Shown piece after piece: positions 1 through 8,798 of a DNA stretch of 64,000 bases (its first letter is position 1; the number at the start of each line of letters is the position of its first letter). Made by a program: the position numbers and the translations under genes. The stretch is taken from the NCBI RefSeq assembly GCF_024752355.1, contig NZ_JANTHZ010000013.1, positions 62,001 to 126,000 of the forward strand. The letters are read 5' to 3'. The notes beneath the pieces are model-generated. The model made no database searches, was not told the DNA's origin, and worked only from the letters and a program-made list of their open reading frames with translations. Source of the DNA: Ancylobacter mangrovi. Lineage in GTDB: Bacteria > Pseudomonadota > Alphaproteobacteria > Rhizobiales > Xanthobacteraceae.

Positions 1-1215
1 CTCGTCAAGGCGGCCGACGACGAGCTTCAGCGTCTCCTCCTTGCCGCGGCGGACGACGACCACGTCGACCTCCTTGTCGACCGGCGTGTCGGCCACGATG
101 ATCGGCAGCGAGCGCATGTCCTTCACCTCGTGGCCGTCGAAGGCGACGATCACGTCGCCGGCCTTGATGCCGCCCTTGGCGGCCGGGCCGTCATCGGTGA
201 CCGAGCCGACCAGCGCGCCGTGCGGCTTGTCGAGCGACAGGCTCTCGGCGATGTCCGGCGTCACCTGCTGGATGCGCACGCCGATCCAGCCGCGCCGCGT
301 CTCGCCGAACTCCTTGAGCTGGGCGATGACCGGCGTCGCGGTGTTGGAGGGCACGGCGAAGCCGATGCCGATGGAGCCGCCCGAGGGCGAGATGATGGCA
401 GTGTTGATGCCGATCACGTCGCCGTCCATGTTGAACAGCGGGCCGCCCGAATTGCCCCGGTTGATGGCGGCGTCGGTCTGCAGGAAGTTGTCGTAGGGGC
501 CGGAGTTGATGTCGCGGTTACGGGCGGAGATGACGCCCACGGTGAGCGTGCCGCCGAGCCCGAACGGGTTGCCGATCGCCATCACCCAGTCGCCGACGCG
601 CAGCGAATCCGAATCGCCGAACTTTACTGATTTGAGCGTCTTGCCGGGCTCGGGCGTCACCTTGAGCAGGGCGAGGTCGATCTTGGTGTCGCGCCCGACC
701 AGTTCCGCCTTCAGCTTCGAGCCGTCGGCGAAGTTGGCGTAGATCTCGTCGGCGTCGGCGATGACGTGGTTGTTGGTGACGATGAGGCCGGACGGGTCGA
801 TGACGAAGCCCGAGCCGAGCGAGGAGACGCGGCGCGGCGTCTGGTCCTCGCCCTGCTGCTGCCGGCGCTTGAAGAATTCCTCGAAGAATTCCTCGAAGGG
901 CGAGCCGGGCGGCAGCTCGGGCGTGGGCACGCCGCGCGAGGGCGCGACCGTCTGCGAGGTCGAGATGTTGACGACGGCGTCCATCACCCGCTCGGCCGTG
1001 TCGGCGACCGTGTCCGGCCCCTTGGTCGACGCGGCATGGCCGGCGACCGGCATCAGGGCGAAGGCGCCCGCCGCCAGAGTGGCGGCGAGGAGGAGGGCGC
1101 CGGCGCGGCGCGGCAGGGAAAGAGGCACTGCCCGGGCGAACGCCTGCAGCGGTGCGAGGGGCGAAGCTTCGGCGTCCCGCTCGCGCCGCCCGAGACCGTG
1201 AACCCGCTTCGTCAT
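1..1215 (-). CDS. degP: Do-family periplasmic serine protease DegP (C-terminus cut by window edge)
   Basis: HtrA/DegP protease-chaperone that degrades or refolds misfolded envelope proteins in the periplasm. Only residues 1-405 lie in the window. The N-terminus carries an unusually long basic stretch before a hydrophobic signal segment (about residues 38-55). The trypsin-like domain has the full triad: His150 in VTNNHVIAD, Asp180 in KIDLALLK and Ser256 in GNSGGPLF. A first PDZ domain follows from about residue 290, including GALVGSVTDDGPAAKGGI. The second PDZ is expected beyond the edge. It is last in the hflK-hflC-DUF2065-degP order, a common Rhizobiales arrangement, with about 200 bp before it that may hold its own promoter. 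The start at 1215 is the only clear ATG before the signal segment. Confidence 0.95.
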   Translation of the reverse strand, partial: MTKRVHGLGRRERDAEASPLAPLQAFARAVPLSLPRRAGALLLAATLAAGAFALMPVAGHAASTKGPDTVADTAERVMDAVVNISTSQTVAPSRGVPTPELPPGSPFEEFFEEFFKRRQQQGEDQTPRRVSSLGSGFVIDPSGLIVTNNHVIADADEIYANFADGSKLKAELVGRDTKIDLALLKVTPEPGKTLKSVKFGDSDSLRVGDWVMAIGNPFGLGGTLTVGVISARNRDINSGPYDNFLQTDAAINRGNSGGPLFNMDGDVIGINTAIISPSGGSIGIGFAVPSNTATPVIAQLKEFGETRRGWIGVRIQQVTPDIAESLSLDKPHGALVGSVTDDGPAAKGGIKAGDVIVAFDGHEVKDMRSLPIIVADTPVDKEVDVVVVRRGKEETLKLVVGRLDE

Positions 1216-1419
1216 GCTGCCTCCTTCGCGCCGTCGCGCCGTGCCCGGCGGGCCGCCCGGTTGGCCGGGATGTGCACCACCTCAGCGGGAGACGCTTAAC
1301 CGGGACGCGGTCCGATGCAAGCCAAAACCACGCGAGGCAGACGCGACGTCAGGCCGCCGCGAAGGGCCGGCCGCGGTTCGCCCTCGCGCGCCTTCGCACC
1401 GAGGCCGTGACGGGCGTCG

Positions 1420-1605
1420 TCAGCCGCGGATCAGCCAGACGATGAGCAGTCCGATGACGGCGCCGGCCAGCCCCGTAATGCGCAAGGGCATGTCGGGAAG
1501 CTGGTCGATCGCCTCCATGGCGCGACGCACGGCACTGGGTGCCGCCGCCAGCATCAGTCCCTCGATCACCAGCACGAGGCCGAGCGCGACGACGAGATCG
1601 GCCAT
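1420..1605 (-). CDS. DUF2065 family small membrane protein
   Basis: A 61-residue protein made almost entirely of two hydrophobic segments (about residues 3-22 and 42-59) around a short charged loop with RRAMEAIDQLPD. This matches the DUF2065 family, found next to hflC and degP in alphaproteobacteria. Its biochemical role is unknown; context suggests inner-membrane protein quality control. It starts 10 bp after the hflC stop and is therefore very likely co-transcribed with hflKC. Confidence 0.85.
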   Translation of the reverse strand: MADLVVALGLVLVIEGLMLAAAPSAVRRAMEAIDQLPDMPLRITGLAGAVIGLLIVWLIRG

Positions 1606-1615
1606 GGCCCGCGCG

Positions 1616-2599
1616 TCAGTTCGCGGGGGCGGGGCTGGGCTGCGAGCCCGTCTCCGGGGCCGGCGTGGCGGCCGGTCCGGAAGCGGGTGCCGGTGCGGCG
1701 GAAGCGCTGGGCGCCGACGGCGCCCCGGTGCCCGCAGGGACCGGGTTGTTGAAGAAACGGAAGAAATCCGAATCGGGCGCCAGCAGCATCCGGGTGTCGC
1801 CGGACTTCATCGAGGCTTCGTAGGCCTGCATCGAGCGATAGAAGTCGAAGAAGTCCTTATCCTTGCTGTAGGCCTGCGCGAAGATCTCGTTGCGCTGGGC
1901 CTCGCCTTCGCCGCGCAGCTTGTCGGCGGTGGCGTTGGCCTCGGCGACGATGACGGTAGAATCGCGATCGGAGCGGGCGCGAATGGCCTGCGACGCCTCG
2001 GCGCCCTGTGCGCGGATCTCGGATGCCTCGCGCTGGCGCTCGGTCTGCATGCGCTGGAACACCGCCTGGCTGTTCGCCTCCGGCAGGTCGGCGCGGCGGA
2101 TGCGCACGTCGAGGATGTTGATGCCGAAATTCTGCGCCTCGCGGTTCACCTGGTCGCGGATGCGGCCCATCAGCGCCTCGCGCTGGTCACGCACCACCTC
2201 GATGAAGCTGGCTTCGCCCAGCACGCGGCGCAGCGCCGAGTTGAGGATGGTGGCGAGGCGCGAATTGGCGCCCTCCACCGTGCCCACCGACTGGTAGAAG
2301 CGCAGCGGATTGACGATGCGGTAGCGCGCGAAGGCGTCGACCACGAGCCGCTTCTGGTCAGCGGCGATCACTTCCTGCGAGGGATTCTCGAGGTCGAGGA
2401 TGCGCTTGTCGACCAGGATCACGCTGTCGACCAGCGGGATCTTGGCGTTGAGGCCGGGCTGCTCGATCACGCGCACCGGCTCGCCGAAGCGCAGCACCAG
2501 CGCCTGCTGGGTCTGGTAGACCTGGAACAGCGCCGAATAGAGGACGATCAGGACGGCGGCGGCGAGAATGGCGAGGATGAGGCCGATGCTGTGCTTCAT
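1616..2599 (-). CDS. hflC: Protease modulator HflC
   Basis: SPFH/band-7 membrane protein that partners HflK in a periplasm-facing cage around FtsH and restrains its proteolysis. The 327-residue product starts with one uncleaved signal-anchor (about residues 5-24), then the SPFH domain containing QQALVLRFGEPVRVIEQPGL, then a long helical region rich in Glu, Arg and Ala (AQGAEASQAIRARSDRDSTV). The last roughly 40 residues are Pro/Ala-rich and probably disordered, an extension beyond many homologues. Its ATG overlaps the hflK stop by 4 bp (ATGA), indicating translational coupling. Upstream in-frame sequence is not HflC-like, so 2599 is the start. Confidence 0.96.
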   Translation of the reverse strand: MKHSIGLILAILAAAVLIVLYSALFQVYQTQQALVLRFGEPVRVIEQPGLNAKIPLVDSVILVDKRILDLENPSQEVIAADQKRLVVDAFARYRIVNPLRFYQSVGTVEGANSRLATILNSALRRVLGEASFIEVVRDQREALMGRIRDQVNREAQNFGINILDVRIRRADLPEANSQAVFQRMQTERQREASEIRAQGAEASQAIRARSDRDSTVIVAEANATADKLRGEGEAQRNEIFAQAYSKDKDFFDFYRSMQAYEASMKSGDTRMLLAPDSDFFRFFNNPVPAGTGAPSAPSASAAPAPASGPAATPAPETGSQPSPAPAN

Positions 2600-3750
2600 T
2601 TCGCGACTCCCTGCGTGGCCGGGGCCGGCTTGGCGGAGGATGGGCTGAGCGCGCCGAGCGGCAGGTAGGGAACGACCCCGTTGCCGCTCGCCTTCTGGTC
2701 GATGATGACCTTGTCCATGCCGCCGAAGACACGTTCCATGGTTTCGAGATAGAGGCGCTGACGGGTCACTTCCGGCGCCTTCTGGTATTCGGCCAGCACG
2801 CTGAGGAAGCGCGAGGCCTGGCCGCGTGCCTCGATGACCGCGCGCTCCTTGTAGCCTTCCGCGCCCTGGGTGATGCGGGCTGCCTCGCCGCGGGCCTCGG
2901 GCACGACTCGGTTGGCGTAGGCCTGCGCCTCGTTCTGCAGGCGCTCGGCGTCGGCGCGCGCGGCTTGCACGTCGCGGAACGAGTCGATGACCTGCTGCGG
3001 CGGGTCGACCTTCTGGAGCTGGACCTGGGTGATGAGGACGCCGGACTGGTAATCGTCGAGGGTCTTCTGCATCAGCTCGTGCACGGCGGTCTCGATGTTC
3101 TGGCGCGCGCCGGTGAGGATCGGCTGGATGTTCGTGCGCCCGACCACCTCGCGCATCGCGCTCTCGGCCACCGCCTTGATGGTGCCTTCGGGATTCTGGA
3201 CGTTGAACAGGAAGTTGGCGGCGCCGATGTCCTCGGTCGAGCCGGCGGCAGCGGGCTTCACCATCCAGAACACGGCGAAATCGACGTCGACGATGTTCTC
3301 GTCGCCGGTGAGCATCAGGCTCTCCTCGGCAACGTCGCGCATGGCGGCGCCGCGACGGGGATCGTCGCCGGTGCGGATGCCGATGTCGATGCGGTTCACG
3401 CGCGTGACCTGCGGGGTCAGCACGGTCTCGATCGGGTAGGGCAGGTGGTAGTTCAGGCCGGGATTCGAGGTCGCGACGAAGCGGCCGAAGCGCAGGACCA
3501 CGCCCTGCTCGTCCGGCTCCACGCGGTAGAAGCCCGACAGCAGCCACGCGACGATGGCGAGGGCGACGACGAGGATGATGCCCTTGCCGCTGCCGAAGCC
3601 GCCCGGCATCGCACTGCGCAATTTTTCCTGGCCGCGGCGGATCAGGTCTTCGAGATCGGGAGAATTTGGTCCCGGCGATTGCGGGCCGGTGCCCCAGGGA
3701 CCGCGCGGACCGCTGCCCCACGGTCCACCGCTCTGGTTCTTCCACGACAT
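2596..3750 (-). CDS. hflK: FtsH protease activity modulator HflK
   Basis: SPFH/band-7 partner of HflC in the FtsH-HflKC membrane complex. The product (about 384 residues) opens with the typical Gly/Pro-rich cytoplasmic tail (SWKNQSGGPWGSGPRGPWG), then a single membrane anchor (KGIILVVALAIVAWLLSGFY), the band-7 domain and a helical C-terminus with GEAARITQGAEGYKERAVIEA. The reading frame stays open 22 codons further upstream, but MSWKNQ is the family-typical start and lies at 3750. A strong promoter sits about 120 bp upstream at 3865-3893. It is the first gene of the hflK-hflC-DUF2065 operon. Confidence 0.96.
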   Translation of the reverse strand: MSWKNQSGGPWGSGPRGPWGTGPQSPGPNSPDLEDLIRRGQEKLRSAMPGGFGSGKGIILVVALAIVAWLLSGFYRVEPDEQGVVLRFGRFVATSNPGLNYHLPYPIETVLTPQVTRVNRIDIGIRTGDDPRRGAAMRDVAEESLMLTGDENIVDVDFAVFWMVKPAAAGSTEDIGAANFLFNVQNPEGTIKAVAESAMREVVGRTNIQPILTGARQNIETAVHELMQKTLDDYQSGVLITQVQLQKVDPPQQVIDSFRDVQAARADAERLQNEAQAYANRVVPEARGEAARITQGAEGYKERAVIEARGQASRFLSVLAEYQKAPEVTRQRLYLETMERVFGGMDKVIIDQKASGNGVVPYLPLGALSPSSAKPAPATQGVAK

Positions 3751-3864
3751 TGCGCGGCTACTCCGTTTGCGTGCCCGATCGCCCAGGCCCGCATACGCAG
3801 AACCGTGAGACGCCACCGTGCAGATCGATTCCGCGCTCTCGTTGCGAGAAACGCGGGCGAGGGC

Positions 3865-3893
3865 GTTATAGGTGACGAGACACCGGGTTACAA
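3865..3893 (-). promoter_or_regulatory. Predicted sigma70 promoter of hflK
   Basis: Read on the minus strand: -35 TTGTAA (3893-3888), a 17-nt spacer and -10 TATAAC (3870-3865). This predicts a start near 3858 and a leader of about 108 nt before hflK. Both hexamers are close to consensus and the spacing is ideal. Confidence 0.65.
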
Positions 3894-3932
3894 CGCGCCG
3901 TCGCGTGGCGTCATATGGGAATGTACGAAATG

Positions 3933-4211
3933 TTACGCAACGGTAGACCGCACGGGCATGCTGCGTTCGCCGTGATCGGCGCCGTCGCGCATGTTGGGAG
4001 AGTTACGATAGTGGGCAAGCACATAGAGCCGTATCGCCGATGAAAGATTGCCCTGGTTCCGACCGGAATCGATGGAGGCGACGATCTCCGACAGCGTACT
4101 GCGCCGATTTGAGGCGATCTCCTTGAGCGCATCCCAGAACTGATCTTCAAGGCTTACGCTCGTCTTGTGCCCGGCAATAACGATCGATCGCTTCACCACA
4201 GGGCTCTTCAT
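3933..4211 (-). CDS. Ribbon-helix-helix domain protein (RHH_4 type)
   Basis: A 92-residue protein whose first 50 residues fit the ribbon-helix-helix fold of the RHH_4 family: a short strand (KRSIVIAGHKTSVSLE) followed by two helices (FWDALKEIASNRR and TLSEIVASID). The C-terminal tail is polar and not conserved-looking. Such proteins are usually small DNA-binding regulators; the target is unknown. Its ATG overlaps the DUF4169 stop by 4 bp, so the two are translationally coupled, a pairing seen in many Rhizobiales near fumC. The two genes are visibly less GC-rich than their neighbours. Confidence 0.8.
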   Translation of the reverse strand: MKSPVVKRSIVIAGHKTSVSLEDQFWDALKEIASNRRSTLSEIVASIDSGRNQGNLSSAIRLYVLAHYRNSPNMRDGADHGERSMPVRSTVA

Positions 4212-4396
4212 GTTTCATCCTCTCGAATTCGCCTATGGCCGTCCAGCAAGTTCGCCCGGCGCTGCTCCTGGGCAGACTCCGCCGTTTTCTGCGCCTTCGA
4301 CCGGCCAAACTCCAAACGCCTGATCGCGGCAATTTGTTCCGCAGCTTCGCGACGAAGGCGCTTGCGATGTCGATGAAGGTTGATCAGATCCGCCAT
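4208..4396 (-). CDS. DUF4169 family protein
   Basis: A 62-residue, highly charged, helical protein. It starts MADLINLHRHRKRLRREAAE and contains the family-typical FGRSKAQK and a C-terminal LDGHRR. These are the hallmarks of DUF4169, a small family of unknown function almost always beside an RHH_4 gene and fumC in alphaproteobacteria. An in-frame start 44 codons upstream exists, but that extension is Cys/Lys-rich and unlike the family, so 4396 is chosen. It is divergent from fumC. Confidence 0.82.
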   Translation of the reverse strand: MADLINLHRHRKRLRREAAEQIAAIRRLEFGRSKAQKTAESAQEQRRANLLDGHRRIREDET

Positions 4397-4856
4397 AAGT
4401 AGAATAATACCGCATCCGCCCAGATTGCTCTTCCGATATACCTCTAGTGCAGCAATTTGACCGCATACAGACTTTTTTTTGTCCGTGATTTGGTGGCCGG
4501 AGACCATTCGCCGGGTGGGCAGCCCCATCGTGAGTCGCGAATCTGTAGGTAATAGGCTTATCTCTACCTTGCGTTGCTTGAACTGCTCGGTTCAGTCTAG
4601 TCAGGTTGCGGACGGGAAGGGGTCACTTTCGCGCCGCGCAAGGCGGCGCAAGGCGTCGCGGCACGCCGGCGCCGCTCCCGGGCGCATCACGGCCTCGTGA
4701 AACGGGGTTGATATCCGCGTTTTCGGCTGGTCCGCCCACTCTCCGCAGGGCGCATTTGCGGGGCCTGCCCCGCATGCTAAACCCGGCCGCGCCCCAGGCC
4801 CTCGTGCCCGATTGGGACGGTTTTAAGGACGCGCTGATCCGAGAGGCTAAGAAATC
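4397..4856. other. 460-bp divergent intergenic region, AT-richer than surroundings
   Basis: This gap lies between DUF4169 (leftward) and fumC (rightward). It holds a run of eight T at about 4471-4478 flanked by imperfect inverted repeats (ACAGAC and GTCCGT), a stretch of visibly lower GC between about 4400 and 4600, and then normal high-GC sequence. A GAGAGG-type ribosome site precedes fumC. I see no convincing gene or RNA in it. It should carry promoters for both flanking transcripts, but I could not assign them confidently. Confidence 0.5.
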
Positions 4857-6248
4857 ATGAGCAAGACCCGCATCGAAACCGACACGTTCGGTCCCATCGA
4901 CGTGGAGGCGGACAAGTACTGGGGTGCGCAGGCTCAGCGCTCGCTCGGAAACTTCAAGATCGGCTGGGAAAAGCAGCCGCTGCCGGTGGTTCGCGCGCTC
5001 GGCGTCATCAAGCGGGCCGCGGCCGAGACCAATCTCGAGCTCGGCAGGCTCGACCCGGAGCTCGCCCGCGTCATCATCGCCGCCGCGCAGGAAGTGATGG
5101 AGGGCAAGCTCGACGCCCATTTCCCGCTCGCGGTCTGGCAGACCGGCTCGGGCACGCAGTCGAACATGAACGCCAACGAGGTCATCTCGAACCGCGCGAT
5201 CGAGATGCTGGGCGGGACGATGGGCTCCAAGAAGCCGGTCCATCCCAACGACCACGTCAATATGAGCCAGTCCTCCAACGACACCTATCCGACGGCGATG
5301 CACGTCGCCTGCGCGGAGGAGATCGTCCACCGGCTGGTCCCGGCGCTTCAGAAGCTGCGCAACGCGCTGAACGACAAGGCGCAGCAGTGGAAGGGCATCA
5401 TCAAGATCGGCCGCACCCACACCCAGGACGCCACGCCGCTCACCCTCGGCCAGGAATTCTCCGGCTACACCCAGCAGGTTGAGAACGGCATCGCCCGGAT
5501 CGAGCAGACGCTGCCCTCGCTGATGGAACTCGCCCAGGGCGGCACGGCGGTCGGCACCGGGCTCAACGCGCCGGTCGGCTTCGCGGAGAAGGTGGCGGAG
5601 CGGATCGCCGCCATCACCGGGCTTCCCTTCACCTCGGCGCCGAACAAGTTCGAGGCGCTCGCCGCCCATGACGCGATGGTGTTCTCGCACGGCGCGATCA
5701 ACACGGTGGCGGTGTCGCTGTTCAAGATCGCCAACGACATCCGCCTGCTCGGCTCCGGCCCGCGCTCGGGCCTCGGCGAACTCGCCCTGCCGGAGAATGA
5801 GCCGGGCTCCTCGATCATGCCCGGCAAGGTGAACCCCACCCAGTGCGAGGCGCTGACGCAGGTCTGTGTGCAGGTGTTCGGCAACAATGCGGCGCTCAGC
5901 TTCGCCGGCAGCCAGGGCCATTTCGAGCTCAACGTCTACAACCCGGTGATGGCCTACAACTTCCTGCAGTCGGTGCGGCTGATGGCGGACGCGGCGGTGA
6001 GCTTCACCGACAATTGCGTCGTCGGCATCGAGGCGCGCGAGGACAATATCGAGGCGGCGCTGGAGCGCTCCTTGATGCTTGTCACGGCACTGGCGCCGAA
6101 GATCGGCTACGACAACGCTGCCAAGATCGCCAAGACCGCGCACAAGAACGGCACCACGCTGCGCGAGGAAGCGGTCGGCGGCGGCTATGTGACGAATGAG
6201 GAATTCGACGCAATCGTGCGGCCGGAGAAGATGATCTCGCCCGGTTAA
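4857..6248 (+). CDS. fumC: Class II fumarate hydratase
   Basis: Converts fumarate to malate in the TCA cycle. It is an iron-independent homotetrameric class II fumarase in the cytoplasm. The 463-residue length matches FumC. The superfamily signature [11 protein letters not shown] begins at residue 317, and its serine pair carries the catalytic base (about Ser319). Other FumC blocks are present: [12 protein letters not shown] near residue 22, [13 protein letters not shown] near 100, [11 protein letters not shown] near 140 and [10 protein letters not shown] near 188. It stands alone, divergent from the DUF4169/RHH pair. Confidence 0.97.
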   Translation: MSKTRIETDTFGPIDVEADKYWGAQAQRSLGNFKIGWEKQPLPVVRALGVIKRAAAETNLELGRLDPELARVIIAAAQEVMEGKLDAHFPLAVWQTGSGTQSNMNANEVISNRAIEMLGGTMGSKKPVHPNDHVNMSQSSNDTYPTAMHVACAEEIVHRLVPALQKLRNALNDKAQQWKGIIKIGRTHTQDATPLTLGQEFSGYTQQVENGIARIEQTLPSLMELAQGGTAVGTGLNAPVGFAEKVAERIAAITGLPFTSAPNKFEALAAHDAMVFSHGAINTVAVSLFKIANDIRLLGSGPRSGLGELALPENEPGSSIMPGKVNPTQCEALTQVCVQVFGNNAALSFAGSQGHFELNVYNPVMAYNFLQSVRLMADAAVSFTDNCVVGIEAREDNIEAALERSLMLVTALAPKIGYDNAAKIAKTAHKNGTTLREEAVGGGYVTNEEFDAIVRPEKMISPG

Positions 6249-6291
6249 CAGGCGTTCAGCTACATGAATGACTGTTCATCTAAGTATCCGT

Positions 6292-6330
6292 AAGTTTCTA
6301 CTGGAACATTACGGAAGTTTCACTTGGTAA
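6292..6330 (+). promoter_or_regulatory. Direct repeat upstream of the Spy-like gene (putative activator site)
   Basis: Two copies of a 15-16 bp motif lie 23 bp apart (6292-6306 and 6315-6330). Both begin AAGTTTC and continue with ACT..G..AA, about 45-90 bp upstream of the secreted Spy-like protein. In-phase direct repeats about two helical turns apart are the usual binding pattern of OmpR-type response regulators. The regulator is not identified. Confidence 0.35.
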
Positions 6331-6381
6331 GTTGCCGGTCGTGCGTCAGCATCGGCCTCACTTCGAAAGGAGATGAGGCCA

Positions 6382-7230
6382 ATGAAACGCACGATCATTG
6401 CTGCTGCCGCAACAGCCCTTCTGGCGAGTGCCAGTTTTGCGGTCGCCCAGTCGAATAACGCCGAGGCCCCCAAGCCGCCGACGGCCGAACAGCGGGCGGC
6501 GAATGCCGACGCGATGGCCGATGCGCGCATCGCGGCGCTGAAGGCGGGCCTGCGGCTGACGCCGGAGCAGGAGAAGCTGTGGCCGGCGCTCGAGACCGCG
6601 CTGCACGACTACGCCAAGGAGCAGTCCGGCTGGCGCCAGGAATGGCGTGAGCAGCATCGCGACTGGCGCGAGCAGCATCAGGCGATGCGCGGGCCGGGCC
6701 GACCGGGTCCGGACGGCAAGCCGGCGCCGGGCCCCGGTGCGCCGCCTCCCGGCGCGCCCGGTCCCGACATGGGTCAGGCACCCGGCGCGGGTCCCGATGC
6801 GGGTCCCGGCCCCGGTCCCCGCATGGGCGCCGGTCCCGACGGTCCGCACGGCGACGTCGTCGCCCGGCTCGAGAAGCGGGCCGACAGCATGGTCGAACGG
6901 GGCAGGGCCCTGAAGAAGCTCGCCGATGCCGCGGAGCCGCTCTACGGCACGCTCGACCAAGGCCAGAAGTTCCGCTTCAACCTGCTGTTCCGCGAGGCGC
7001 AGCAGGGCGGCTTCGGCCACGGTCCGCACCATGGCTGGGGTCCCGGCGGGCACGGTAAGGGCTTCGCCATGATGGGCGGCCACGGCCCGTGCGGCCCGGG
7101 CATGGGCCGGGGACCCGGAATGGGGCCTGGCATGGGTCCTGGGATGGGTCCCGGCATGCACAACGGCATGGGTCCGGGCATGATGAACCCGGATGGCGGG
7201 CCGGCCGATGACGAGGGCGACACCCTCTGA
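6382..7230 (+). CDS. Spy/CpxP-like periplasmic protein with LTXXQ motif and Met/Gly-rich tail
   Basis: An exported protein of 282 residues. A signal peptide (about residues 1-23, cut near AVAQS) is followed by a helical segment with the LTXXQ signature LTPEQEKLW at residues 59-67. A Pro/Gly-rich linker of about 60 residues interrupts the helices before a second helical part (RLEKRADSMVERGRAL). The last 70 residues are dominated by Gly, Pro, Met and His, including GMGPGMGPGMGPGM. Spy/CpxP proteins are periplasmic chaperones or stress sensors. The Met/His tail suggests a metal (copper) link, which is inference. The start at 6382 is preferred because AAAGGAG sits 9 nt upstream; an earlier in-frame ATG at 6373 has no spacing. 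Confidence 0.75.
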   Translation: MKRTIIAAAATALLASASFAVAQSNNAEAPKPPTAEQRAANADAMADARIAALKAGLRLTPEQEKLWPALETALHDYAKEQSGWRQEWREQHRDWREQHQAMRGPGRPGPDGKPAPGPGAPPPGAPGPDMGQAPGAGPDAGPGPGPRMGAGPDGPHGDVVARLEKRADSMVERGRALKKLADAAEPLYGTLDQGQKFRFNLLFREAQQGGFGHGPHHGWGPGGHGKGFAMMGGHGPCGPGMGRGPGMGPGMGPGMGPGMHNGMGPGMMNPDGGPADDEGDTL

Positions 7231-7353
7231 TCGCGGCACACGGACGGGGATCGCCGCCGAGCGGCGGTCCCCTGCCGGCGGACCTTCGCCTGCCAGCTTC
7301 CTCGACGGTCGATTTGCAACGGAAAGCGCCGCCGGTTTCGACCGGCGGCGTGC

Positions 7354-7833
7354 CTATTCGCCGGCGAGGCGGACGAGGGCCTCGCCGCTGACGCGCTGCA
7401 CCGTCCATTCGTCCATCGGCACTGCGCCGATGGAGCGGTAGAAGGTGATCGCCGGCTCGTTCCAGTTCAGCACCCACCATTCGAAGCGGCCGAGGCGCTC
7501 GGCGACGCAGCGCTTCGCCAGATGGCGCATCAGCGCGGTGGCGATGCCGCGCCCGCGAAAGGCGGGGCGCACGAACAAATCCTCGAGATAAAGCCCGTGG
7601 CGGCCGCGGAAGGTCGAGTAATTGTAGAACCACAGCGCGAAGCCGGCCGGCTCGCCCTCCCATTCCGCGATGTCGCAGAAGACGCGCGGGCTCGGCCCGA
7701 ACAGGTCGCGCGCAATGTCGGCCTCGCCGGCCTCCACCTCGTGCAGCAGCTTCTCGTATTCGGCGAGCTCGCGCACGAAGGCGTGGATCAGGCCGGCATC
7801 GCCGGGACGCGCAGGACGGATAGCGAGCGACAT
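7354..7833 (-). CDS. GNAT family N-acetyltransferase
   Basis: A 159-residue GCN5-related acetyltransferase. The acetyl-CoA binding motif A is clear in LEDLFVRPAFRGRGIATALM. The C-terminal part has VLNWNEPAITFYRSIGA, a pattern seen in the diamine/polyamine acetyltransferase (SSAT-like) branch. The N-terminus starts with SLAIRPARPGDAGLIHAF, a usual GNAT opening. The substrate cannot be told from sequence. It lies 11 bp downstream of thyA on the same strand and is probably co-transcribed with it. Confidence 0.88.
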   Translation of the reverse strand: MSLAIRPARPGDAGLIHAFVRELAEYEKLLHEVEAGEADIARDLFGPSPRVFCDIAEWEGEPAGFALWFYNYSTFRGRHGLYLEDLFVRPAFRGRGIATALMRHLAKRCVAERLGRFEWWVLNWNEPAITFYRSIGAVPMDEWTVQRVSGEALVRLAGE

Positions 7834-7844
7834 GCCGTGATCCG

Positions 7845-8639
7845 TCAAACCGCCACCGGCGCCCGGATGGCGGGGTAGGGGTCGTAGGCCTCGATCGCAA
7901 TGTCCTCGAAGCGGAAGGCGAACAGGTCGTCCACCGCCGGGTTGAGCTTCAGCCTCGGCAGCGGGCGCGGCGTGCGGGCGAGCTGCTCGCGCGCCTGGTC
8001 GACATGGTTGAGATAGAGGTGCACGTCGCCGAAGGAGTGGACGAAGTCGCCCGGCTCCAGCTTCGTCACCTGCGCCACCATGTGGGTGAGCAGGGCGTAG
8101 CTCGCGATGTTGAACGGCACGCCAAGGAACACGTCGGCGGAGCGCTGGTAGAGCTGGCAGGAGAGCCGGCCGTCGGCGACGTAGAACTGGAACAGGCAGT
8201 GGCAGGGCGGCAGCGCCATCTTCGGCACGTCCGCCGGGTTCCAGGCCGAGACGATCAGCCGGCGCGAATCGGGATTGCGGCGGATGTCGGTGACGAGCTG
8301 GGCGATCTGGTCGATCACCCCGCCGCGCCCGTCGGGCCAGCTCCGCCACTGATGGCCGTAGACCGGGCCGAGATCTCCGTTCTCGTCCGCCCACTCGTCC
8401 CAGATCGAGACGCCGTTGGCCTTGAGGTAGGCGATGTTGGTATCGCCGGCGAGGAACCACAGCAGCTCGTGGACGATCGACTTCAGATGCAGCTTCTTGG
8501 TGGTGACGAGCGGGAAGCCCTTCGACAGGGCGAAGCGCATCTGGTGGCCGAACACGGAATAGGTGCCGGTGCCGGTGCGGTCGTCCTTGCGCGTGCCTTC
8601 GCGCAGGATACGTTCCAGGAGCTCGTGATATTGCCGCAT
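7845..8639 (-). CDS. thyA: Thymidylate synthase
   Basis: Makes dTMP from dUMP using methylene-tetrahydrofolate, which is oxidised to dihydrofolate; FolA, encoded about 4 kb away, recycles it. The product is 264 residues, the same length as E. coli ThyA, and the nucleophile Cys146 is in the expected PPCHCLFQF context. RKDDRTGTG near residue 17, [12 protein letters not shown] near 124 and [16 protein letters not shown] are other signature blocks. In many relatives thyA and folA are adjacent to hflKC; here they are separated. Confidence 0.98.
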   Translation of the reverse strand: MRQYHELLERILREGTRKDDRTGTGTYSVFGHQMRFALSKGFPLVTTKKLHLKSIVHELLWFLAGDTNIAYLKANGVSIWDEWADENGDLGPVYGHQWRSWPDGRGGVIDQIAQLVTDIRRNPDSRRLIVSAWNPADVPKMALPPCHCLFQFYVADGRLSCQLYQRSADVFLGVPFNIASYALLTHMVAQVTKLEPGDFVHSFGDVHLYLNHVDQAREQLARTPRPLPRLKLNPAVDDLFAFRFEDIAIEAYDPYPAIRAPVAV

Positions 8640-8798
8640 GAGCCTCTCATGTGCCGCGCCGCTCTCGTGGTCGGGGCCGGCCGTTGGCGTTTCGACCCAC
8701 TATATATAGCGCGCAAGGGCGGGCGGCGCACGGCCACCCGCCCTTCTGTCCGGGCGTGAACCACAATTTTTTGGCGCGTGCGTCGCGTCAGAGGGACG

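Noticed and set aside
7080-7200. CRISPR-like repeats in the Spy-like gene
   Set aside because: The repeats are in-frame Gly-Pro-Met codons of a protein tail, with no spacers or cas genes.
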